64,000 nucleotides of DNA from Vicia villosa (taxonomy: Eukaryota > Streptophyta > Magnoliopsida > Fabales > Fabaceae), in assembly GCF_029867415.1 (NCBI RefSeq), contig NW_026705791.1:357501-421500 (forward strand). Reading direction: 5' to 3'. Both the position numbers and the translations under genes were made by a program. The stretch's first letter is position 1, and the number at the start of each line of letters is the position of its first letter. The notes beneath the pieces are model-generated. The model made no database searches, had not been told where the DNA came from, and saw only the letters and a program-made list of their open reading frames with translations. Below are positions 36,927 to 47,663 of this stretch, piece after piece.

Positions 36927-39900
36927 GCCATCTACTTTTGGGTGCTACAATGCACAACCTCTAATGTTCCATTCTGGACTTGGATTCTCAAGAAATGATA
37001 TTTAGTCTCAATATGCTTGTTTCTTCCGTGTAACACAGGATTCTTGGCAAGATTGATTGCAGACTTGTTATCAATCATCAGCTTCAGAGGCTTCTTCACT
37101 CTAATCTTCATATCTTCTAATAGATTCAGAAGCCACACAGCTTGACATGCAGCTACAGCGCCTGCGATGTACTCAGCTTCACAGGTTGATAGAGCAACAA
37201 CAACTTGCTTCGTGGAACTCCAAGAAATAGAACCTCCCAAAAACATAAACAAATATCTAGAGGTACTCCTTCTATCAACTCTGTCTCCACACCAATCAGA
37301 GTCAGAGTAACTCAATAACTCTGATTCTTCCTTTCTCCCAGAAGGAAACAATATGCCACACTTTAGAGTTCCCTTGACATATCTCAAGACTCTGATAGCG
37401 GCTTGGTAATGGGACCACTTAGGTTTACTCATGAACCTACTAACCAATCCACCTGCATAGCATATATCAGGTCTGGTATTACACAAATACCTTAGAGAAC
37501 CAACCAGCTGTTTGAAGATCGTAGCATCCACATCTTCACCTTCAGAGTCAGAGTCCAACTTCTGATTCATTTCTGACGGTGTAACAGCAGCTTTGCAATT
37601 CTCTAGCTTGAATTTCTTCAGAAGTTCTAACTCATACTTCAGCTAATGCAGAATGATACCATCTTCTGAGTACAAAATCTCCATCTCTAGAAAATATGAC
37701 ATTTCCCCATGGTCTGTAATCTCAAACTCATTCATCAGCACCTTCTTGAACTTCATCAGATCTTTTGGACAACTCCCTGTAAGCAATATGTCATCAACAT
37801 AAAGGCACAACAGAATCATATTGCTTCCAGAATATTGCACATAGACTCCATATTCCATCTCACACTTCTGAAACCCTTGCTTCTTGAAAAATGAATCAAT
37901 TTTCAAATTCCAAGCTCTGGGTGCTTGCTTTAATCCATACAGAGCTTTGTGTAATTTGTACACCATCCCTTCCTGATTCTTTTTCACAAAGCCAGATGGT
38001 TGTGACACGTATACTTCCTCTTGTAATGGACCGTTCAGAAATGCAGACTTTACATTCAGATGCATCAAGGACCAACCTCTGTTCGTAGCTAACGCAATCA
38101 CCAGTCTGATTGTTTCATGTCTAGCTACAGGAGCAAACACCTCAAAGTAATCTAGTCCAGGTTTCTGAAGAAAACCTCTGGCCACTAGCCTTGCTTTGTG
38201 CTTACCAACTGATCCATCTGGCTTCAGCTTCACCTTGAAAACCCATCTGACATTGATGGCTTTCTTCTTCTTTGGAAGTTCTGTCAGCTTCTAAGTCTTG
38301 TTTCTTTCTATAGCCTCAAATTATTCTTTCATGGCATTCATCTGGACTTTCTTCTTGAGCACTGGTTTAGAGTCTACTAACATGGTACACTGAATGACAT
38401 CTCCCTCTGAGTCAACTTCTGTGTCTTGCAACATGTCAAAATCTGCAAACCTTCTAGGTATAGTTCTGACTCTTTGTGGCCTTTGAGCTACTTCAGAGTC
38501 AACTACTCCGGAGTCACCACCTCTAGAGTCTCCACCTTCATGATCATCTCCAGAAGCTTGTTCTCCAGACTCTACATCTTCAGAGTTTTCCCTTCCAGAA
38601 TCATGACTACCACCAGACTCTGAATCATCAACAGAATCTGGATCAGAATCAGATTCACCATCTGACTCATATTCAGATTTTTCTTCATCTTCTGACTCTA
38701 ACTCTTCTTTAAAAGTTATATCTACATCAGAAGTTGGTTGAGACTCTCTCCAATCCCAAACTTCTGATTCCTTCACAATGACGTCTCTACTGACTTCAAC
38801 TCTATTAGTTTCTGGACAATAGAGCTTGTATGCACCTGTACTGTGGTACCCCGCCAATAACATCACTTTGCTCCTATCATCCAGCTTATTCCTTCTAGAT
38901 TCTGGAACGTGTTTGTAGCACACAGAACCAAAAACCTTCAGATGACTAACACTTTGCTTCTCTTTAGTCCACTTATCTAAAGGAACAATTTCCTTCAGCC
39001 TCTTTGTTGGACACCTGTTGAGCACATATGCTGCAGTAGCAATAGCTTCTCCCAAGATATTGTGAGGAAGCTTCTTCTCTTTTAGCATACTTCTCGTCAT
39101 ATCAAGCAAAGTATGGTTTCTTTGTTCAGCCATACGATTATGTTGAGGAGTATAAGGAGCAGTAACCTCATGCTCAATTCCATTATCATCACAGAACTTC
39201 TGGAATTCTATAGAGTTATACTCACCTCCACCATCCGTTCTGAGAATCTTTATCTTCTGACCACTCTGCTTCTTAGCCTTCACCTTGAACTTCTGGAATT
39301 ATGTGAACATCTCAATATTAAACTTAATAAGTGTTACCCACGTCATTCTTGTGAACTCATCCACAAAAGACAAAAAAATACCTATTTCCTCCAAGTGAAG
39401 GTTCTGGAAATGGTCCACACACATTTGAGTGCACTACTCCCAGAGCATGCTTTGCTCTTGGAGCAACTTCTGATACAAATGGCAATCTGGGTTGTTTGCC
39501 TTTCATGCGTACCTCACATGACTTCTCAGGCTTCACAATCTTTGGAATGCCTTGTACAAGCTTCTTAGAACTTAGATGCCCTAGGTTTCTATAGTTCAAG
39601 TGCCCCCAACCTCTTGTGCCACAGCTTACTATCACCTTCCGAGCCTTCAGCACTCAGCACTCTGTTTCAGCTGTTTCTACATTCACCTTGAATGTTCTGT
39701 TGCTTCCCTGTTCAAATTACATAATCAACTTCTGATTGGAATCATACAACTTCAAGAGGTTGTTCTTCATAACAACTGAGAAACCTTTCTCAATGAGCTG
39801 ACCTACACTCATCAGATTGCTTCTGATTCCAGGAACATACCAAACATCCTTGATCATAACAGTCTTTCCATTCTTCACTTTGACTTTGACATTTCCCATA

Positions 39901-40931
39901 CCTTCTACATAAAGATACTTGTCATCAGCACATCTGATCTTTGTCCTCCTTTCAGAGTCAAAGTCTATCAGCCATTGTTTGTTTCCAGTCAAGTGATTTA
40001 AACACCCAGTGTCCATATACCACCACTCTGACAAACATCTTCCGTCAGACTCTGAAGCCATTAATAGCACAGGTTCATCATCTGAATCACCTCTGGCTAT
40101 GTTTGCTTCTTCTGATTTCCTTCCTTTGTTTGCCAAATAGTCTCTAGCAAAATGGCCAAACTGTTTGCAACAGTAACATTGAACTTTCTTCTAATCCTTT
40201 CCCTTCTGACATCTCTTTTCATCAGAAGTTGAGGCTTCCTTCTGGGATCTATCACCACGTCTATGCTTCTGGTCCTTCTTGACAAAAGAAGCCTTCAGAG
40301 CTTGCTCAACTTCTCTATCAGAAGTTCTCTCAGTCAGACGCAACTCTTGTGCTTCTAGACTGCATTGCAACTCTTCTATTCTCATGGTTTCCAGATCTTT
40401 AGAATATTTAATAGATACAACAATATAATCAAATTGAGGAGTAAGTGACCTTAATACCTTTTCTATGATTACTTGTTCAGAAAGGGTTTATTCACAAGCC
40501 TTCATCTTATTAGTGATCAAAATCACTCTAGAGAGATACTCAGAAACCTTCTCATTGTTCTTCATATTGAGATTCTCATATTGCTTTCTCAGGGATTGAA
40601 GCTTCACCTTCTTCACTAATGCGTCACCACCGTAACACCTGACCAGTATATCCCACGCCTCCTTAGATGTCATAGCATCAGAAATCTTCTCAAACACATT
40701 CACATCCACACACTGATGGATGAAGAACAACGCCTTTTGATCTCTCTTGTTCGTTTCTCTCATCGCTTCTCTCTGTGCTTCCGTTGCATTCGCTGCAACC
40801 GGAACATATCCTTCAGTGATAAGATCTATAACATCTTGAGCACCAAATAATACACGCATTTGAATCATCCATCTATTCCAGTTTTTACCATCAAGAACTG
40901 GAAGTTTGGTATTCAAGTTGCTTCCACTCAT
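36927..40931 (-). pseudogene. Copia gag-pol, broken by stops and frameshifts
   Basis: In minus-strand order: Gag start (40931-40488, MSGSNLNTKLPVLDGKNWNRW); zinc-knuckle region near 40150 (CYCCKQFGHFARD); protease (WYMDTGCLNHLTG) in 40136-39717; integrase H-H-C-C and core in 39653-39357 and 39283-38321, followed by an acidic Ser/Glu/Asp linker; RT with LCLYVDDILLTG in 38233-37643; RNase H ([31 protein letters not shown]) in 37570-36932. At least five interruptions separate these frames, so no polyprotein can be made. Domain order confirms copia. Confidence 0.9.
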
Positions 40932-41118
40932 CTTTAAACTTGTGCAGAAAAATAGATTTCACTCACACTCACACAGTGTTTCCCAAACCCACAAACAACC
41001 AAGAAAAATGTGATTCAACACAACTTTGTTTTCCAAAAACAAAATCAATCACACAGTCACACAAACTCACGGTCACTCGTGTTTCCCTGTGTTTGGAACC
41101 GGAGCTCTAGATACCAAT

Positions 41119-41512
41119 TGTTGGTGTACAAGAATAAAAAATGATGACAAAGAGAATAAACGAAAAGAATAACGGCACAAAAGAGATGAGAGAATAAAGT
41201 TATGTATATTCTACTTGCTTGTGTTGATAATAAATGATTGCTACTACAAGACTATTTATACAAAAGAAAATCTTGCCACGTAAGCCCTAAAAGAGTAAAC
41301 TTAATGAACAAGTCTAAAGGTACACATAGTACAATACTAAGAAATACTAAAGTACCCTTACTAACTAAATAGCTAAGATAACAGGACTCAGAAGGTAGAA
41401 CTTCTGGTCAACACTATCTTCTGAGTAACCATCAGAAGATCAACCCACATCAGAACTTCTAATGCTTAGAACTTCTGATGCTCATCTTCTGAATATGAAT
41501 TACTCTTCAATA
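41119..41512 (-). repeat. 5' LTR of the TA...CA copia element
   Basis: 394 bp, near-identical to the 3' LTR with scattered substitutions, so this insertion is older than the one at 19.9 kb. Confidence 0.9.
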
Positions 41513-41840
41513 TGTTTCAAATTAATAAGGAGTACTAGACTTGATTGAATTAATTAATTGTTCACATGCAATTATTCTTTTTTTTTTTTTAGAATTTTCT
41601 TTCATCAGAAGAATTGCACTCTTAAGATTACAGACAAATTAACCAATGCATGATGTAGATTACTAGATGGTTGAAACCAATAATTAAGATACTTAGATTA
41701 GTCAATCATTCTATGTATACACACAAAAGTTGCCATTTTCATTTTCACATTAAAATGCATCATTAATTTTCTTTATAGTTTTTTTCTTGTAAACACATAT
41801 GAACTTATCTACTCACACATGAATTTATCTATTTTTTCAG

Positions 41841-42125
41841 ATGACTTTTGGTGAATCTGATTCCCCGATGCTTCCAGCCAAGGCGGAGCCACCTTCGATT
41901 GTACTTGAAAGTACATCCCATGAAAAGACGGATTACGACCCTGAACCACTTGCACGATGGGCTTTTGCTTTGTTTGGAGTTGTGATCATGTTCTTCATTG
42001 GATTGATATGTTGGATGGTTTGGTGGCATTTGACTCGTGAGCCACGAGTGGTACCAATGTTGGCTATCGAGGAGGAGATGGCTGTGGCGCAAGAAGAGGA
42101 GTCGGATGCAGAGATTATTGCGTAG
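41841..42125 (+). CDS. Small single-pass membrane protein, copy A (unrecognised family)
   Basis: An open frame of 94 residues starts at an ATG immediately after a splice-acceptor-like ATTTTTTCAG, so an upstream 5' exon is likely. The N-terminal half is polar (MTFGESDSPMLPAKAEPPS...), then comes one strong hydrophobic helix (WAFALFGVVIMFFIGLICWM), an aromatic WW, HLTREP, and an acidic tail (EEEMAVAQEEESDAE). Two relatives lie at 42.66-42.96 kb and 43.65-43.85 kb, sharing the 'MT..ES.SP' start, the helix and 'WWHL..P'. I do not recognise the family. The copia element inserted just upstream may have separated it from its first exon or promoter. Conservation of three copies argues for a real gene. 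Confidence 0.6.
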   Translation: MTFGESDSPMLPAKAEPPSIVLESTSHEKTDYDPEPLARWAFALFGVVIMFFIGLICWMVWWHLTREPRVVPMLAIEEEMAVAQEEESDAEIIA

Positions 42126-42658
42126 ATATATAGTAGGTATTTTTTAAGTTCAAGTTTAAACATTTGTAAAAACAAATCAAACTTTTACCAGAAACTTTTA
42201 TAAATATGAATTTAGGTGTGTTTCTATGAAGGAAATAATAAACTAATCATATGTTAATTAATTACTTATCATCACATCTATAAATACATTTATCTAAACC
42301 TCTCTTTCCCTCATTACAAACTTTTATCATTAATTTGCTAAGTGTTTTTTACCTGGCAAAATCACATGTCAAAATCAATATTTTCTTGTAGTGTTTTATA
42401 TCATTTTAATATGAGTGTGCGTGCGTGCATGTGCGCACGTGTATTTGTGTGTGTCGTGTATATAAATTTAATATTATTTTAATATGAGATAAACCCTATG
42501 ATTTTACGCTTCGATTTTACGTTTCGATTTTACCTATGCAAAATAAGTCAAGTTAGAAACACGATTCTGACAACCTTAGTTTATCTACCTCTTGTAAATT
42601 GCTTCTGCCTAGCATTCCTCTAGCTTTTCAACTAATGTTATTATTTATAATATTGCAG
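42126..42658. other. Spacer with a CACTA-like terminus and GT-rich tract
   Basis: Near 42379-42394 the sequence TTTTCTTGTAGTG is the reverse of a CACTACAAGAAAA-type CACTA end. Just after it lies a GTGCGTGCGTGCATGTGCGC tract that recurs inverted near 46145-46170. Confidence 0.4.
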
Positions 42659-42959
42659 ATGACTTTCTGTGAATTGTTTATAATATTGCAGATGACTTTA
42701 TGTGAATCTGGCTCTCCGTTGTATGCGTTAAGCAAGCCACTTTCCACTGGATTCGGATAGACATATATGAGTGATTCCGACTTCGGTTCAAAGCCAATTG
42801 CATGGGCATGGTGGGCTTTGAGTATATTCGTAGTCATTATACTTTTTCCAAGGAGTAAAATGTTATTTGATTTGGTGGCATTTATCTCACCAGCCACTTG
42901 TGGTTCCCTTGTCAGCTTCAGAGACCGAAATTATTGTCATGCATGAGGAGAGCCTGTAG
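42659..42959 (+). pseudogene. Small membrane-protein copy B, broken
   Basis: After TATTGCAG the frame reads MTFCE, then a 33-bp direct duplication gives a second TTGCAG-ATG and MTLCESGSPLYALSKPLSTGFG followed by a stop. Further on, the helix (PIAWAWWALSIFVVIIL) and the CYLIWWHLSHQP block are in shifted frames, ending EEESL-like before a TAG. It is homologous to copy A and closest to copy C. One stop and at least one frameshift make it a pseudogene. Confidence 0.65.
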
Positions 42960-43219
42960 GAGAGCGCGTAGCCTAGACTGTTTAATTTCATATAATTGTT
43001 TAAGAATAAAGCAAAACTTTATATATAAATATTTATATATGTGTAATGTTTGGTTTTTATTGGAAGAGTTCTTAATTATGTTCATAAAAAAAAGACTAAA
43101 TCAATCATAACCCACCTCGATAAAAACAAGGTACAGGCATCCTTCGATAACAAAGACGGAGAAAGTTATTTTCCTTTTAAGAGTATGAGATAGGTTAAGA
43201 TCGATCCAATTACTTAAAA

Positions 43220-43850
43220 GCTTTGACACAACTTTGACAATTTTCTAATTTTTGTATTCATATCACCACTAGGGAGCCACCTGTGGCTGGTGAGTCAAAC
43301 ACCACCAGGGCCGGCCCTGTGCATGTGCAGGAAGTGTTACAGCATAGGGCCTCAAATTTTGAGAGGCCCCAAATTTTTAAAAGTACAATTTTTTTTTCAT
43401 AAATATTTATCGAAATAAATAAAATGTTATAATAAAAATCCAATAAATAAAAAAATGCTATAATAAAAATTCAATACATACAAAAATTAAGATAAATCAA
43501 AACTCAAAATAATTATAATTAAACATATTATTGATTAGTACTTAAATGTAATTTTTATGTGTCTTTTTTAATTATTATAATTGTATTTATATTTAAAAGT
43601 TTGGCCCATTTTTAAAATTAGAACGGGACATCTGCATTGATTGGGCCGGCCCTGAACACCACCAAGTCAAATAACATGTAACCCCTAGGGTAACAAGTAT
43701 AATAACTAGGGATACACCCAAGGCCCACCATACCCATACAATTGGCTTGGCGCCCAAGTCGGAATCAGTCATATCTGTCTGTCCGAATCCAGTGAAAAAT
43801 GGCTTGCTTAAGGCAGAAGGCAGCGGAGGGTCAAATTCACGGAGAGCCAT
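43220..43850 (-). pseudogene. Small membrane-protein copy C, interrupted by a MITE
   Basis: The minus-strand ATG at 43850 follows a TATTACAG acceptor. The protein reads MALREFDPPLPSALSKPFF, then DMTDSDLGAKPIVWVWWALG and a hydrophobic helix (VSLVIILVTLGVTCYLTWW). At the WW motif a 349-bp hAT-type MITE intervenes; past it the family's THQPQVAP-like segment continues and soon meets a stop. It lies in inverted orientation to copies A and B. Confidence 0.65.
43306..43654. mobile_element. hAT-type MITE
   Basis: Ends CAGGGCCGGCCCTG ... GGGCCGGCCCTG form terminal inverted repeats, flanked by the 8-bp direct repeat AACACCAC (43298-43305 and 43655-43662), diagnostic of hAT insertions. 349 bp, non-coding, inserted in copy C. 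Confidence 0.9.
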
Positions 43851-44120
43851 CTGTAATATTATAAACAATAATATTAGTTAGAAAGTTAGAGGAATGCTAT
43901 GTTGGTTGCTAGAAATAAAAGCTTTAAGAGATAACAAAACTACACTAAATACAGTGCCGAATCTTGGTGGCCCCAAAGGGGCCACTGCACCCCTCACAAA
44001 AACAATTTTTTTTCTTTCTAATAGTATACACTAACTAGCCTAGTAGTCCACCAATAATAATTATTAGTTTTACAAATATCTGCAACTTTTTATATAATAC
44101 GACACAAATGAGTGATAAAA

Positions 44121-44542
44121 GGGGTGGCAAAACAGGCCGGGGCCCGCCGGGCCGCACGCGCACCCGCCAAAAAATGGCGGGTTGGGTTGGGATTTTAGGC
44201 TCGCCGCTCGCCAAAGTCCGCCCCGCCAAAACCCGTCGCCCGCCAACGCCCGCTCCTCCTCCAAAATTCACTCTTTTTTAGTTAATTCTAGTAATTGCAA
44301 TTATTGATGGTTTATTTTATACATTTATTTATAAATATATGTAATATTTTTTTGAGTAAATTTGTTAAAAAATTACTTTTATAAATAAAAATAAAAATAG
44401 GCGGGTAAGCCCCCGCCCGCCAACCCGCCATCTTGGCGGGGTGGACATGACTTTTATGTCCATTTTACTTGGCGGGCATGCCCGCCCCGCTCATTTTTTG
44501 ACGGACATAAGGCGGGGCGGGCGATCCGTTTTGCCACCCCTG
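44121..44542. mobile_element. G+C-rich foldback MITE (hAT-like)
   Basis: GGGGTGGCAAAAC at the left and GTTTTGCCACCCC at the right form the terminal inverted repeat. GATAAAA flanks both sides. The arms are packed with CCCGCC words, against an AT-rich centre, so a long hairpin can form. Open frames through it (Pro/Gly/Arg-rich) are artefacts. Confidence 0.75.
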
Positions 44543-44691
44543 GATAAAAGTACTTGTTTTATCGTTTCTATTTAATATATGTATATTATTATATAACTAT
44601 TATTATTACTATTGATAAATTCTTTTATATTAAATATCTTAAAACAATGAAAAACATCTTTCATGAACTAAAGTAAAGTGTATTGCAATTT

Positions 44692-45416
<725 letters not shown>

Positions 45417-46085
45417 ACCCCTTAATATTTTAGGCAAACCCCTTATATTTTAGGCCAGATCGCCATTGACTACATAGATATCTCCCTTTTTTTTTTTGAA
45501 AAGGCAAAAAAAAATATATTAACAGCAGCACAGCATAAGAGATGGTGTGAAGAACCAATGCAAGTTACAAACATACACAATTAAGAACACCACCAACAAT
45601 CAAACATCCAAATTCTAGCCCACCAGAACAAACAGACTGAACTCCCCTAAAACTGAATTACAAATCAGGACACAAGCAAAACAGCACCAAGATTAATTCT
45701 AAACTTCTATTAAACTACTCTGCTAAAACAACAACAGATGCACAGCAGACCAATTCATGGATACTATAATTTCAAACATGCACAATATTCAGTTACACTT
45801 GGAAGCACAAAAAAATTATGAAAGAAAAACTAACCTTGAAGAATGGAAAGTGTGATTTGAAAATGATATTCAGTTATTTCAATATTATCTTGGAGTCTAT
45901 TATCTGCTACTAATGTTTATAGAATGAAGGTGGATTGATTATGAAGGTAAGATGTTCATCAAATATGTTAGATATCTACATATATAAATAAAAACATGAC
46001 ACCATAAAATGTCATATTGTTTTACTTGACCCTGGTGACTTACTTATAGAATAGACACAAGTCACAATATGTCTATTTTTCAAAA
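45417..46085. other. Spacer, possibly a LINE 3' UTR in minus orientation
   Basis: A T-run followed by GAAAAGGCAAAAAAAAA and a moderately AC-rich 300 bp resembles the 3' end of a plant LINE on the minus strand, but no coding part is present to confirm it. Confidence 0.25.
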
Positions 46086-46410
46086 TAGCTTATTTATCTC
46101 ATGTTAAAATAATATTAAATTTATATATACGACAGACACAAATACACGCGCGCACATGCACGCACGCACAAAATCAATAGAATGAAGATGAAACTCAAAC
46201 AAAGTCAGTAGAATTTTACACTATTTAGAGAACAACAAGAGCAAGGGATGAAAAATGGAGCAAGTGAAATTACAATCACCGAAGTATGGACAACAATACT
46301 GATAGCAGAATTATAATAACAAGAAAGAGAAGATTTCAGTTTAACACAACTTTGACAACTTTGTATTCATATCATTGTTCAAGAATAAAGCAAAACTTTA
46401 ATTTATATAT
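46086..46410. repeat. Inverted copy of flanks of the small membrane-protein genes
   Basis: 46086-46175 is the reverse complement of about 42405-42500 (both contain the GTGCGTGCGTGCATGTGCGC-type tract and ATAAATTTAATATTATTTTA). 46340-46400 resembles 42990-43020 (AAGAATAAAGCAAAACTTTA). This shows the copy C unit is an inverted duplicate of the copy B unit. Confidence 0.65.
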
Positions 46411-47663
46411 TTATTTATATTGGGTTGTTTCGCCTTTGATATCTCTTCTAGTTGTTGTCTATGCCATTGTTCCTATCAATCAAGCATATGTTGATTTTAA
46501 GATGAAGACACAAAACTGTATTTTAAGCTCAGAACATTTCACTCAAATTGGCTTTGGACATGAACATAGAAAACTTTAGTTGATTAAGCTAATAACCTAG
46601 TATTGAACATGGAGAATCATTGATAAACCTTGATATATATTGATATAGTCATAAAACCTAAACTTTCCTAATCTTGAGACTCTAAAGTAAATAAGGGTTC
46701 AGATAGAGAAAAAATCAGTCATAAACTTTGGGAAAGAACTGATATGTTATAAAGCATAGCAGAAAAATTGGTCATAATTTGTTCTATAATCCATTTTATT
46801 CTACAAAAAATTTTAGCGACATTCTTAATTTTTAATCACTACTTTGTTAATTCCTCTACAAAAAACCACTACTTTTTTAATTTTAAATTTCAGTAAAATA
46901 ATTCATCTTATTTTTTGATACGTATGAGTTTTTTATTTTATTTTAATAACCTAAATTATATGATTGTAAAGGTTGAATAAGTGATTCTCTTCTTTAAAAA
47001 AAAAGTTGAAATTATTGAATGTTCTATAATTTAAGAATTGAAATTTGCTTACTTTAAATTAAAATTTGTAATACACATTATTTTAAAAAAATAGAAAAAG
47101 GCTTGTAATACAAATTTCAATTTAAATATTTCTATTCTTAAATTATAGAAATTGAATAATTCCATTTTCTTTATCCGATTTAATAAAATTTTATTATTAC
47201 CAAAGTTAAATTTTAAGTTAATGATTGAAAAATATTAGAATTGTTGTAGATATAGTTCAAAATTTTCAAAAGTGCAAGAGATGTTCAAAATAAAATTAGG
47301 TTTATGATAAAAAAAAATGTAACATGTAACTTAAATTGAAATATTGTTTCACACATAATAAGGAAAGATTTGAATTAATAACAATTTTTGTATATAAATT
47401 TAGCCACCTCTAGATTCTAAAATGATTCTTCAACTTAAATGTCTATATAACAAAACATTAAATAAGTTTTATAAGAAAATTATCAATCACTTTGTGAGAC
47501 TACGTATCTGTCACCTGAAAAATATGTAAAATGATAAAGTTCCTATTCTAAAGCAGCACTACTTTGGTCATAACTTCAAATTGATATACAATCTTGAAGC
47601 CTGGTGTTATAAAATTGATAAATTAATAACATAGTTGTGTATAAAGGAATATTTATTCAACCT
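46411..47663. other. Intergenic, AT-rich
   Basis: No gene or element recognised. The last 100-200 bases are probably the 3' UTR of the cysteinyl-tRNA synthetase gene. Confidence 0.4.

Larger units (their letters stand above)
36434..41512 (-). mobile_element. Complete but inactive Ty1/copia element, LTRs ending TA...CA
   Basis: LTRs 36434-36826 and 41119-41512 are close copies. On the coding strand they start TATT(C/G)AAGAG and end CACCAACA. The direct repeat TGTTT flanks both sides (36429-36433 and 41513-41517), which fixes the ends as TA...CA instead of TG...CA. A TTGGTATCTAGAGC primer-binding site adjoins the 5' LTR, and a purine-rich AATTAAGGGATGGT precedes the 3' LTR. Total length is 5079 bp. 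It lies 324 bp upstream of the small membrane-protein gene at 41.8 kb. Confidence 0.9.

Noticed and set aside
43966..44010. Start of another hAT element (CAGTGCCGAATCTTGGTGG)
   Set aside because: It looks like a hAT end followed by a small palindrome, but no opposite end or target duplication was found.
44035..44271. Pro/Gly/Arg-rich ORFs on the minus strand
   Set aside because: They lie in the arm of the G+C-rich foldback MITE and have no protein-like structure.
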